Source: Actinomycetales bacterium (GTDB lineage: Bacteria > Actinomycetota > Actinomycetes > Actinomycetales > Microbacteriaceae). From it: DNA of 64,000 bases. Location of the stretch: contig JAFKEN010000006.1 of NCBI GenBank assembly GCA_017308515.1, positions 664,479 through 728,478 on the forward strand, given 5' to 3'. Positions 25,151 through 33,476 of the stretch are shown piece by piece. Each line of letters opens with the position of its first letter. Within the stretch, counting starts at the first letter, position 1. The notes under the pieces were generated by a model, which saw nothing but the letters and a program-made list of their open reading frames with translations, searched no databases and was not told the DNA's origin. The position numbers and the translations under genes were made by a program.

Positions 25151-26259
25151 TGCGACTCAACGTGCCCCTCCTCGGCGAGGAGGAGGCCTCGGCGGTCGCG
25201 CGGGTACTCGGAACCGGATACCTCACCCAGGGCACGCAGGCGGCCGAGCTCGAGCGGCTCATCGCCGATCTGGTGGGGGTGCCGCACGGCTTCGCGACCA
25301 GTTCGGCGACCACGGGCCTGCACCTCGCACTAGCGGCGCTCGGCGTGGGCCCGGGCGACGAGGTCGTCATTCCGGACTTCAGCTTCCCGGCGACGGCGAA
25401 TGTGGTCGTCCAGCAAAGGGCGGTGCCGGTCTTCGTCGACATCGGGCTCGACGATTTCGGTATGGATCCAGAGCGTCTGGAGGCGGCGCTCACGCCGCGC
25501 ACCAAGGCCATCATGCCGGTGCACGCCTTCGGACTCGTCGCCGACATGGACCCGATCATGACGATCGCGGAGCGGCACGGCATTCCCGTGGTGGAGGATG
25601 CGGCGTGCGCGCTCGGCGCCGAGTACTACGGACGCCAGGCTGGCGGGCTCGGAACCGCCGGCGTCTTCTCCTTTCACCCGCGGAAGGTGATCACGACGGG
25701 CGAGGGCGGCATGGTCATGACCGCGGACGACTCCCTCGCGGAGCGGCTCACCGTGCTGCGATCCCACGGTGCGGTGCGCGGCGAGCGGTACATGTCGTTC
25801 GTCGACGCCGGCTTCAACTACCGCCTGTCCGACGTCCACGCGGCGATCGGCGTGGTTCAGATGGGCCGGCTCGAGCGCATCCTCGACGGGAGGCGGTCGC
25901 TCGCATCGGAGCTCTCGGCACTGCTCCGGCAGATCTCAGGCGTCACGCCGCCGGTCACACCCGAGGGCCGCACCCACACGTTCCAGTCCTACGTGGTCCT
26001 CCTCGACGAGGAACTCGACCGGGATCGGGTCATCGACGGGATGCGCGAACGCGGTATCGAGACGACGCTCGGGACCTACGGGATGCACTTGCAGCCGTAC
26101 TTCCGCGAGCGTTTCCGCATCGACGACTCGGAACTGCCGGGCGCGACACGCGCGCACCGCAGCGCACTCACCCTGCCGCTCTACGAGGGACTGAGTGCCG
26201 ACGACCTCGCCCGTATCGCCGACGCGCTGGCGGCGACGATCCGCGATCAACGCGGCTGA
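25147..26259 (+). CDS. DegT/DnrJ/EryC1-type sugar aminotransferase
   Basis: A 370-residue PLP enzyme starting at ATG 25147 inside the previous stop (ATG 25150 is equally possible). Typical motifs are FATSSATTGLHLALAALG, VEDAACALGAEY and the PLP lysine Lys180 in FSFHPRK, then TTGEGG. Enzymes of this group transfer an amino group from glutamate to a keto-sugar nucleotide. With the upstream dehydratase it would produce an amino-dideoxy sugar, the natural substrate of the formyltransferases in this cassette. The carbon aminated (3 or 4) cannot be read from the sequence. Confidence 0.85.
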   Translation: MMRLNVPLLGEEEASAVARVLGTGYLTQGTQAAELERLIADLVGVPHGFATSSATTGLHLALAALGVGPGDEVVIPDFSFPATANVVVQQRAVPVFVDIGLDDFGMDPERLEAALTPRTKAIMPVHAFGLVADMDPIMTIAERHGIPVVEDAACALGAEYYGRQAGGLGTAGVFSFHPRKVITTGEGGMVMTADDSLAERLTVLRSHGAVRGERYMSFVDAGFNYRLSDVHAAIGVVQMGRLERILDGRRSLASELSALLRQISGVTPPVTPEGRTHTFQSYVVLLDEELDRDRVIDGMRERGIETTLGTYGMHLQPYFRERFRIDDSELPGATRAHRSALTLPLYEGLSADDLARIADALAATIRDQRG

Positions 26260-26272
26260 GGCGCGGCGCGCG

Positions 26273-26980
26273 ATGAGCAGCGGCTACCACCTGACCTTCG
26301 ACGTCGACTGGGCGCCGGACTGGAGCGTCCGCGAGACCCTCGCTTTCCTCGCCGAGGCCGGCGCACGGGCGACCTTCTTCGTGACGCATGCGAGCCCGAC
26401 GATCGCGGAGATCGCGAGCGCTGGTCACGAGGTGGGCATCCACCCCAACTTCCAGGCCGGGTCGACGCAGGGCGCGGATCCCGTCGCGATCGTCGGCAGC
26501 CTGCTCGAGCTTGTCCCGCGAGCCCGCGTCATGCGGACTCACGGGCTCATCCAGGGGTCGCTCCTCTTGCGCGACGTTCTCCGGGCCTTTCCGCAGATCG
26601 AGTACGACCTGAGCCTGCTCACCTACGGTTTCCGGCACAGCGAGTGGTTCGACTGGAGACTCGGCGGCACCCGGATGCGCCGGCTCAACTACGTCTGGGA
26701 AGACGACTTCGCATTCGAGGACCCGGATCAGGACTGGACGGTGTATCGCCCGTTCTCCTCCCTCGACGTGCTGGACTTCCACCCGCTTCACATCTCGCTT
26801 AACTCTCGCGATATGTCGAGCTACGACCTTGCGAAGTCTGCAGGCGGCGGAGCCCCGCTTTCGGCTCTGCCTGAGGAACTCGCAGAATCAATGCGCTGTG
26901 CGGACAGCGGAGTGCGCGATTTTCTTCGCGCGGTCCTCGCGTCGGAGGCGACGGCTCGGAGCTTCGAGGAGTTGCTGTGA
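26273..26980 (+). CDS. Polysaccharide deacetylase-fold protein (copy 1)
   Basis: A 235-residue protein starting at ATG 26273. It opens with LTFDVDWAPDW, the Asp-x-Asp motif of carbohydrate esterase family 4, then ARATFFVTH, GHEVGIHPNF (metal-ligand His) and, near the end, VLDFHPLHISLN. The fold is complete, but it has no signal peptide, so it should act in the cytoplasm. It may remove an acetyl group from a sugar nucleotide or lipid-linked sugar before formylation. It overlaps the next gene by 4 nt. The composition turns less GC-rich towards its 3' end. Confidence 0.75.
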   Translation: MSSGYHLTFDVDWAPDWSVRETLAFLAEAGARATFFVTHASPTIAEIASAGHEVGIHPNFQAGSTQGADPVAIVGSLLELVPRARVMRTHGLIQGSLLLRDVLRAFPQIEYDLSLLTYGFRHSEWFDWRLGGTRMRRLNYVWEDDFAFEDPDQDWTVYRPFSSLDVLDFHPLHISLNSRDMSSYDLAKSAGGGAPLSALPEELAESMRCADSGVRDFLRAVLASEATARSFEELL

Positions 26981-27870
26981 GGGTCGGGCTGATCGGCCGC
27001 ACGCATTGGTTGCGCGACACGGGATTGCTCGCTGCGGAGCACGGGCACGAAATCGCGTTTCTCGCCACGGCGCCTGCGGCTTCGGACGCCCGGGTCGGTC
27101 CCAGCGAGTTGCGCGCTTTCGCCGAAGATCGCGGGATCTCGTTTACCGACGACGTCCGCATCTCAAGGCTCCCGCTTCACGCAGATGTGTGCCTGTCTGT
27201 CAACTGGACGACGGTGCTTCGGCAGTCGTTTCTCGATCGATTCGAGCATGGAGTACTCAACGCACACGCCGGTGACCTTCCGAGATACCGCGGCAACGCC
27301 ACGCTCAATTGGGCAATCCTCAATGGCGAGAGCGAGGCGTGTCTGACGGTGCACCGAATGGTCGAAGCTCTCGATGCGGGACCTATCGCCGTTCAGAAGA
27401 GGAGGCCTATCGGTCCCGACGACGACATGACCGTTCTGAGCGCATGGCTCGACGAGGTCATCCCGCAAGCGCTTGTTGAGGCACTCGACGCTCTCGCCGC
27501 GGGCAGGCTGGAATTTCGCGAACAGGACTCGACGATCCGTCCCCTTCGCGCGTATCCCCGAAAGCCGGAGGACTCTCGTATCGACTGGCGAGAGGATGCA
27601 GAACGGATCGTTCGCCTCGTTCGAGCCTCGTCGCCTCCGTTCTCCGGGGCGCTAACGCGAACCGAAAGCGGGGAGGAGATCGTTGTCACTCGCGCGAGGC
27701 TGCACTATCCGGACCACGATGCGCTCGCCGTTCCCGGTCAGGTGTGCTTCTCGGTGGACGGCAATCCCGTGATCGCTGCAGGTAGTGGCATGGTCGAGTT
27801 GCTCGAGTGCGTCGACGACGAGATTGCCAAGCGCGCAATCCTAAGCTCGCTGCGTAACCGGCTGGTCTAG
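26977..27870 (+). CDS. Formyltransferase (sugar N-formyltransferase-like), copy 2
   Basis: A 297-residue formyltransferase starting at GTG 26977 in the stop of the deacetylase gene. It has the full catalytic set: Asn95 and His97 in NAHAGDLPRYRG and Asp133 in LDAGPI. The C-terminus has DSRIDWREDAERIVRLVRA. It is the only one of the three formyltransferases here with an intact Asn. It would use N10-formyl-tetrahydrofolate to formylate an amino sugar. The gene contains many A/T-ending codons, unlike its neighbours up to 26.5 kb. Confidence 0.82.
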   Translation: MRVGLIGRTHWLRDTGLLAAEHGHEIAFLATAPAASDARVGPSELRAFAEDRGISFTDDVRISRLPLHADVCLSVNWTTVLRQSFLDRFEHGVLNAHAGDLPRYRGNATLNWAILNGESEACLTVHRMVEALDAGPIAVQKRRPIGPDDDMTVLSAWLDEVIPQALVEALDALAAGRLEFREQDSTIRPLRAYPRKPEDSRIDWREDAERIVRLVRASSPPFSGALTRTESGEEIVVTRARLHYPDHDALAVPGQVCFSVDGNPVIAAGSGMVELLECVDDEIAKRAILSSLRNRLV

Positions 27871-27872
27871 GG

Positions 27873-29039
27873 ATGTCCGTTTTCGCCGGTGTAGATCCGC
27901 TCGTGCAGCGCCTGGCGCTACGGGTCAGCACCGCCTGGCATCGCCGACGGCGCCTGCCGTCGGTCGATTGGGTGGTGGGGCCGGTGGAGGTCGCTGGGTT
28001 GGCGCACGCCATGCGATCGCTGATCCCGTCGACCGAGTCCGACCTGATGTACGCGCACCCGTTCTATGCCCACACTTACGACTGGATTGCTCCGAATCGG
28101 CGGACGCATCTGGGTCGGGTGGTTCGTGGACCTTGGCGACTCGGCGCACTCATCGCGCGGAGCAAAGGCTTCATCTACCTCGGTGGCGTCGGTTACCTGG
28201 ACAAGCTGGACGACGGCGGGGCGTTCGAACTGGGCTACCTTAAGGCGCACGGAAAGCGGGTCGTGTGCTACTTCACTGGCAACGACATCCGATCGCCCCG
28301 ACTGTCAGCCGAGCTCGAGGCGCAAACGGGTGAGCCAAACTTTGCTACCTACCTCGCCGAGACCGGCCCCGAGTTCGCGACCGAGCGCTACGAGCAGCGG
28401 CGGCGTGACATCGCCTCGAGCGCTGAATCGTTCGCCGACCTAATCTTCAATGCGGACCGCGCTCAACTCGGGTACCTCACTCGACCGAGTGAGCCGTTTC
28501 TCTACTTCCATCCGGATTCCGAGATCACGGCGAATTTCGACAAGTTTGCGCGCAGGTCACGCCCGGTGATTGTTCATGCGCCGTCCTCGCCGGTGCTCAA
28601 GGGGACACAACTCGTAAGGGCCGCGATTCGCGAGCTTCGCGACGACGGCTACGAGTTCGAGTACGTTGAGCTGGTTCGGCAATCACACGCGGAGGTCACA
28701 GCCCAGCTTCGGCGGGCCCATATCGTCCTCAACCAGTTCTTCTCCGAAGTGCCCGGCGTTTTCGGGGTCGAGGGGCTCGCCGCGGGGTGCGTCGTCGTGC
28801 AGCGTGCCGACGAGCACGACGAGCCCAGTCTTCCGGCCGGCTCTAACGAGGCGTGGGTCGTCACTCGCCATCATCAGGTCGCTCGTCATCTGCGCCGACT
28901 GCTGGAGGATCCGACGTCCTGGGAGGCGCAAGCGCGCAGAGGGGTGGAGTGGGTTCGCGCGCATGCCGCAGCCAGTGTGACCGGCCCTGTGCTCGTCCAG
29001 AAGCTCACAGCGCTGATCGAGCCGGCGCGGGACGCCTAA
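27873..29039 (+). CDS. Putative GT-B-like glycosyltransferase of unassigned family
   Basis: A 388-residue protein that I do not recognise as a standard family. It has CYFTGNDIRSP in the middle, then HAPSSPVLKGTQLVRAAIREL and VLNQFFSEVPGVFGVEGLAAG. The last two resemble the donor-side strand and the E-x-x-A-x-G turn of GT-B enzymes, and a C-terminal helix rich in Arg/Ala follows. There is no signal peptide or membrane helix. It starts 2 bp after the previous stop and lies between formyltransferase and deacetylase-like genes, so a role in the same glycan is likely. Its composition is less GC-rich than the window average. Confidence 0.55.
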   Translation: MSVFAGVDPLVQRLALRVSTAWHRRRRLPSVDWVVGPVEVAGLAHAMRSLIPSTESDLMYAHPFYAHTYDWIAPNRRTHLGRVVRGPWRLGALIARSKGFIYLGGVGYLDKLDDGGAFELGYLKAHGKRVVCYFTGNDIRSPRLSAELEAQTGEPNFATYLAETGPEFATERYEQRRRDIASSAESFADLIFNADRAQLGYLTRPSEPFLYFHPDSEITANFDKFARRSRPVIVHAPSSPVLKGTQLVRAAIRELRDDGYEFEYVELVRQSHAEVTAQLRRAHIVLNQFFSEVPGVFGVEGLAAGCVVVQRADEHDEPSLPAGSNEAWVVTRHHQVARHLRRLLEDPTSWEAQARRGVEWVRAHAAASVTGPVLVQKLTALIEPARDA

Positions 29040-29042
29040 ACT
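29037..29042 (+). promoter_or_regulatory. Possible internal -10 box sharing a stop codon
   Basis: TAAACT begins with the TAA stop of the upstream gene and lies 9 nt before ATG 29052. It is a weaker case than the 6-nt examples. Confidence 0.3.
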
Positions 29043-29051
29043 GGCCACGCC

Positions 29052-29801
29052 ATGAGCCAGCAGCATTTCGAATACCACCTCGACGATTTTACGGAATCGG
29101 GGTACCGGGAGATCATCCGTTCTGCTCGGTCGAACTACCGTTTTGAGTCGTACGGCACCGAGTCGGACGAGCCGCACGTACTCTGGCGGCACGACGTCGA
29201 CTTCTCGCCTCACCGCGCCGCAAGGCTTGCGGAGATCGAGGCAGATGAAGGCGTACGGGCAACCTATTTCGTCCTACTGCATAGCGAGTTCTACAACTGG
29301 CTTGAGGCGGACGTGACTGGCCGCTTTCGGCAGATCGCCGATCTCGGGCATGACCTCGGTCTGCATTTCGACGCGTCGTTCTACGCGCCCTATGCCGAAC
29401 AGGCCGCACTGGCCGAGGCGCTGGATTTCGAGCGGTCGCTTCTCGAGCGCATCTTCGGTAGGGACGTACGAGCCTTCTCATTCCACAACCCCGACGTAGG
29501 GGACGCACTGCAATTTGATGCCGACGAGATCGCCGGGATGGTCAACGCCTACGGGCGTGGGACTAAAGAACGCTACGCATACTGCTCAGACTCCAACGGA
29601 TATTGGCGATTCCACCGTCTTTCAGAGTTCCTCGAGTCGGGGCACGTGTTCGCCCAAGTTCTCACGCATCCCGAATGGTGGACGCCATCGGCCATGATGC
29701 CGAGAGATCGCGTTCAGCGCGCGATCGACGGCCGCGCCGCCGCGACCGCGGCGGGATACGACGAACTCCTTGCGCGGATCGGGCGCCACAATGCCCGGTG
29801 A
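29052..29801 (+). CDS. Polysaccharide deacetylase-fold protein (copy 2)
   Basis: A 249-residue protein with the metal-site pattern WRHDVDFSPHRA, then VRATYFVLLHSEFY, DLGLHFDASFY and VLTHPEWW near the C-terminus. These match the deacetylase fold seen in sugar-modifying gene clusters, although it is remote from copy 1. It has no signal peptide, so it is probably cytoplasmic. Its last 11 bases overlap the next formyltransferase. It could remove an N-acetyl group to free an amine for formylation; this is an inference from order. Confidence 0.65.
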   Translation: MSQQHFEYHLDDFTESGYREIIRSARSNYRFESYGTESDEPHVLWRHDVDFSPHRAARLAEIEADEGVRATYFVLLHSEFYNWLEADVTGRFRQIADLGHDLGLHFDASFYAPYAEQAALAEALDFERSLLERIFGRDVRAFSFHNPDVGDALQFDADEIAGMVNAYGRGTKERYAYCSDSNGYWRFHRLSEFLESGHVFAQVLTHPEWWTPSAMMPRDRVQRAIDGRAAATAAGYDELLARIGRHNAR

Positions 29802-30717
29802 ACTTGTCCTGGTCGGTTGCCTCCAATCAGGAATTGACCTCGCGGAAAGACTCCTCGCCTCGGGGATCCGATTCGCTCAGATCGTTACCGTTGCTCCCGG
29901 CCATCCGGCCGTGCACAAGATCTCGGGGTACGCCGATTTCTCAGACTTCGCTCGTCGTCACGACATCCCGTTGCACTACGTGCGCGACTACGGGATGCGC
30001 CACGAAGAGGACGTCGCGTTTTTCCAACGGCACCGGTTCGATCTGATCGTGCAAGGCGGATGGCAGCGGTTGTTCCCCGAACCTGTTCTCGAGACCCTGC
30101 GAATCGGCGCGCTCGGGGTCCACGGAAGCTCCGACTTCCTCCCCAAGGGTCGCGGACGATCCCCCATGAACTGGTCAATCATTGAGGGCCGGGAGCGCTT
30201 CATCTTGAGCCTGTTTCTCATCGGAGCCGGGATCGACGATGGCCCGGTCTTCGACTACGAGATGTACGACATCTCCGAGCACGACACGATAAAGACGCTC
30301 TACTACAAGTCCGTCCTCGCTACGGAGAGGATGATCCTGCGCAATTTGGAGCCGCTGCTGGACGGTCGCGCGTCCGCGGTCCCGCAGGCTGGCGATCCGA
30401 CCTACTACTTCAAGCGGGAACCGCGCGACGGGCGCATCGACTGGGAGTTGTCGGACGTCTCGGAGATCCACCGCGCCATCCGCGCTCAGACGCGCCCCTA
30501 CCCCGGCGCGTTCGCTCTTCTCGACGACTCCTGGGTGCGAATCTGGAGTGCTCAACCATTCGACACGCGACTTACCTATCCGGGCAGCGCCTACGGCGCT
30601 GTCGTCGCTCGATTCGGTGACGACCTTATTGTGAACTGCCGAGGAGGACTGCTCTTGGTGACCGAGTATTCGCCTCTCGATTCGCAGGAACGCTCGGCGC
30701 TCGGTATTGATCCCTGA
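29791..30717 (+). CDS. Formyltransferase (sugar N-formyltransferase-like), copy 3
   Basis: A 308-residue formyltransferase starting at ATG 29791, inside the end of the deacetylase-like gene. The active-site loop is GVHGSSDFLPKGRGRSPMNW: His111 is kept but the usual Asn position is Gly109, as in copy 1. Asp149 is present in IDDGPV. The C-terminus reads DGRIDWELSDVSEIHRAIRAQ. It ends the plus-strand formamido cassette and stops 22 bp from the converging oxidoreductase gene. Whether the Gly variant is active on formyl-folate is open; related acyl donors are a possibility. Confidence 0.75.
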   Translation: MPGELVLVGCLQSGIDLAERLLASGIRFAQIVTVAPGHPAVHKISGYADFSDFARRHDIPLHYVRDYGMRHEEDVAFFQRHRFDLIVQGGWQRLFPEPVLETLRIGALGVHGSSDFLPKGRGRSPMNWSIIEGRERFILSLFLIGAGIDDGPVFDYEMYDISEHDTIKTLYYKSVLATERMILRNLEPLLDGRASAVPQAGDPTYYFKREPRDGRIDWELSDVSEIHRAIRAQTRPYPGAFALLDDSWVRIWSAQPFDTRLTYPGSAYGAVVARFGDDLIVNCRGGLLLVTEYSPLDSQERSALGIDP

Positions 30718-30739
30718 GGTCGAGGATCGCCGCGTCCCG

Positions 30740-31720
30740 TCAGAGGGCGCGGGAGCGCAACCCGTCCGCCGCGAGTCGCTCGGCGATCTCGACGACACGG
30801 GCGCCCTCGTCGAGGGTAACCACACCGCGCGGTTCGCCCACGAGGACTGAGTCGCGGAACGCCTCGTGCTCCGCGAGCAGAGGCTCCTTGCGGTCGAGGG
30901 CGAACCGGGTCGAGTCGCCCTCCGACACTCCCCGAAACTCCCCCGGATCCCAGGCGACCTGGATGCGTCCATTCTCGAAGTAGGTGAGGTCCGCGCTCAG
31001 CGTGTCGGCCACGAGCACGCCGTTCTCGCCCGTGATGACGGTGACGCGCTCCTTGAAGGGTGTGAGCCAGTTCACAATGTGCGAGGTGATCGTGCCGCCG
31101 CTCAAGGTGCCGACTGCGAGCACCATGTCTTCGTGCGGTCTGCCGCTCTGGAACGCGGTGCGCGCGTTGACCGACACGAACTCCTGTCGTGCGACCCATG
31201 CGGTCAGGTCGATGTCGTGCGACGCGAGGTCCTTGATGACGCCGACATCCGCAATACGGCCCGGGAAGGGTCCTTGGCGGCGGGTGGCGATCTGATAGAT
31301 CTCTCCGAGCAAGCCGTCCTCAATGCGCTGACGCGCAGCCTGGAGGGCCGGGTTGTAGCGCTCGATGTGGCCGACGCCGCCCACGAGCCCCTTCTGGGCG
31401 AAGAGATCGCGGAGGGCGCGCGATTCTTCCGCGGTCGACGCCACGGGCTTCTCGATCAGGGCGTGGATCCCGGCCTCGGCGAGCTGCCGGCCGATCTCCA
31501 TGTGGAAGACGGTCGGAGCGGCGACGACGGCATAGTCGACCCCGACGTCGATGAGCTCGCCGAGGTCCCGGACGACCGGCGCGCCCTCCAGCTCCGAGGG
31601 CAGAGTCGGCGACGGGTCGGAGATGCCGACGAACTCGACCCCGTCGAGGTGGCTCAGCACGCGGGCGTGATTGCGCCCCATCACCCCGACGCCGACGAGA
31701 CCGGCGCGCAGCACCGTCAC
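30740..31720 (-). CDS. Gfo/Idh/MocA oxidoreductase, WbpB/WlbA-like
   Basis: I start at GTG 31720, which overlaps the stop of the upstream aminotransferase (GTGA). The 326-residue enzyme has the Rossmann motif GLVGVGVMGRNH, the substrate-loop motif IEKPVAST and GGVGHIERYNPAL. In Pseudomonas and Bordetella, WbpB/WlbA oxidises the C3 hydroxyl of UDP-GlcNAc uronic acid to a 3-keto group. The two genes before it in the operon (WbpE- and WbpD-like) supply the following amination and acetylation, which makes this assignment strong. It is the last gene of its operon. Confidence 0.85.
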   Translation of the reverse strand: MTVLRAGLVGVGVMGRNHARVLSHLDGVEFVGISDPSPTLPSELEGAPVVRDLGELIDVGVDYAVVAAPTVFHMEIGRQLAEAGIHALIEKPVASTAEESRALRDLFAQKGLVGGVGHIERYNPALQAARQRIEDGLLGEIYQIATRRQGPFPGRIADVGVIKDLASHDIDLTAWVARQEFVSVNARTAFQSGRPHEDMVLAVGTLSGGTITSHIVNWLTPFKERVTVITGENGVLVADTLSADLTYFENGRIQVAWDPGEFRGVSEGDSTRFALDRKEPLLAEHEAFRDSVLVGEPRGVVTLDEGARVVEIAERLAADGLRSRAL

Positions 31721-32814
31721 GCCCCCGCTCCCGCCACCGTGTTCACGGCCGCGACGATGCGCTCCAGATCGCCCTCCGAGAGCGACGGATGCACCGGCAG
31801 CGAGACGACCTCGCGTGCGGCTCGCTCGGTCTCGGGCAGGTCGAGGCCCGGCGCGTAGGGCGCGAGCGAGGGGAGTCGGTGGTTCGGGATCGGGTAGTAG
31901 ACCCCCGATCCCACCTGGTGCTCCTCGCGCAGGGCCCGCACGAAACCGTCGCGGTCGTCGGTCACGCGGATCGTGTACTGGTGGTAGACGTGCACGGCGC
32001 CGTCGGCGACCGGCGGCACCACGACCCCGGAGAGGTTCGCGTCCAGGAAGGCGGCGTTCCGCCGCCGCGTCTCGGTCCAGGCATCCACCTTGGTGAGCTG
32101 CACGCGACCGATCGCGGCGTGGATGTCGGTCATGCGGGCGTTGAAGCCGACGACCTCGTTCTCGTACTGCTTCTCCATGCCCTGGTTGCGCAGCAGTCGC
32201 ACGCGTCGGGCCAGGGCCTCGTCGACGCACGTGACCATGCCGCCCTCGCCGCTCGTCATGTTCTTCGTCGGGTAGAGGCTGAACATCGCGAACGCGCCGA
32301 AGGTGCCGACCTGCCGGCCGTCGAGCGCGGCGCCGTGCGCCTGCGCGGCGTCTTCGTAGAGCGCCACGCCGTGCTTCTCGGCGATCTCGGCGAGTTCGTG
32401 CATGCGCGCGGGGTGCCCGTACAGGTGCACGGGCATGATGCCCTTCGTGCGCGGGGTGATCGCCGCCTCCACGGCGGCCGGGTCGAGCGTGAAGGTCTCG
32501 GGCTCGATGTCGGCGAAGACCGGAGTACCGCCGGTCAGCGCGACCGAATTGCCCGTCGCGGCGAAGGTGAACGACGGCACGATCACCTCGTCGCCCGCTC
32601 CGACGCCGGCCGCGAGCAGGCCGAGGTGCAGCCCCGCGGTGCCCGAGTTGACGGCCACGGTGGCGCGACCGTCGGCGAAATGCGCGCCGAACTCGGCCTC
32701 GAAGGCGGCGACCTCCGGGCCCTGCGCGACCATGCCGCTGCGGAGCACCCGGTCGACCGCCTCACGCTCCTCGTCGCCGATGATCGGCTTGGCGGGCGGG
32801 ATGAACTCGGTCAT
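31717..32814 (-). CDS. DegT-type aminotransferase, WbpE/WlbC-like
   Basis: A 365-residue PLP enzyme starting at ATG 32814, 4 nt inside the acetyltransferase stop. Motifs: VAVNSGTAGLHLGLLAAG, YEDAAQAHGAAL, and Lys184 in FSLYPTKNMTSGEGG as the PLP lysine. In the WbpB-E-D pathway this enzyme converts the 3-keto uronic acid to UDP-2-acetamido-3-amino-glucuronate using glutamate. It also resembles the DegT protein at 25,147, but that one sits in the 6-deoxy-sugar cassette. The neighbours on both sides, with overlapping ends, support the assignment. Confidence 0.86.
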   Translation of the reverse strand: MTEFIPPAKPIIGDEEREAVDRVLRSGMVAQGPEVAAFEAEFGAHFADGRATVAVNSGTAGLHLGLLAAGVGAGDEVIVPSFTFAATGNSVALTGGTPVFADIEPETFTLDPAAVEAAITPRTKGIMPVHLYGHPARMHELAEIAEKHGVALYEDAAQAHGAALDGRQVGTFGAFAMFSLYPTKNMTSGEGGMVTCVDEALARRVRLLRNQGMEKQYENEVVGFNARMTDIHAAIGRVQLTKVDAWTETRRRNAAFLDANLSGVVVPPVADGAVHVYHQYTIRVTDDRDGFVRALREEHQVGSGVYYPIPNHRLPSLAPYAPGLDLPETERAAREVVSLPVHPSLSEGDLERIVAAVNTVAGAGA

Positions 32815-33413
32815 GCGGTCTCCTCCGTCAGGACTCCGTCGGACTCTCGAAAGCGCTCGCCGGTCTGCGGGCAGCGCCAGAAGCCGTCCCCGTCGGCGGC
32901 GAGGGGGACGCCGGCCTTGCCGACCCAGCCGATCCTGCGCGCGGGGGTGCCGACGACGAGCGCGAAGTCGGGCACGTCCTTGACGACGGTTGAACCGGAT
33001 CCCACGAGCGCCCACCGCCCGATCGTCACGGGGGCGACGCAGGTGGCGCTCGCACCGATCGCGGCTCCCTCGCCGATCGTCACGCCCACGGGCTCCCAGT
33101 CGTGGGCCGACTTGAGCGACCCGTCGGGGTTCACCGCGCGGGGGAACTGGTCGTTGGTGAGCACCGCGGCGGGTCCGATGAACACCCCGTTCGCGAGCCG
33201 CGCCGGCTCGTAGACGAGCGCGTAGTTCTGCACCTTGCAGTTGTCGCCGAGCTCGACGCCGGTGCCGATGTAGGCGCCGCGCCCGATGACGCAGTTCTCG
33301 CCGAGCCGCGCGTCCTCGCGCACCTGGGCGTAGTGCCAGACGCGGCTCGACTCCGGGATGCGCGCGGACTCGGCGACGTCGGCCGTGGCGTGGATGTGGG
33401 AGGGCGCGGTCAT
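32811..33413 (-). CDS. Hexapeptide-repeat N-acetyltransferase, WbpD/WlbB-like
   Basis: I start at ATG 33413 (MTAPSHIHATADV), since relatives begin with a similar IHPTADV; GTG codons at 33440 and 33437 are alternatives. The 200-residue protein is a left-handed beta-helix acyltransferase with many I/V-G-x-x hexads such as VIGRGAYIGTGVELGDNC. WbpD/WlbB acetylates the 3-amino group with acetyl-CoA to give UDP-2,3-diacetamido-2,3-dideoxy-glucuronate. It is the first gene of a tight WbpD-E-B operon. A TAGGAT box lies at 33,442-33,447 on this strand. The epimerase WbpI is not seen in this window. Confidence 0.85.
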   Translation of the reverse strand: MTAPSHIHATADVAESARIPESSRVWHYAQVREDARLGENCVIGRGAYIGTGVELGDNCKVQNYALVYEPARLANGVFIGPAAVLTNDQFPRAVNPDGSLKSAHDWEPVGVTIGEGAAIGASATCVAPVTIGRWALVGSGSTVVKDVPDFALVVGTPARRIGWVGKAGVPLAADGDGFWRCPQTGERFRESDGVLTEETA

Positions 33414-33476
33414 GCGGAGCTTTCTGTGGGGAGGCACCACGATCCTAGAGCCCGCGGCGGGGAGCCCACCCGACGC

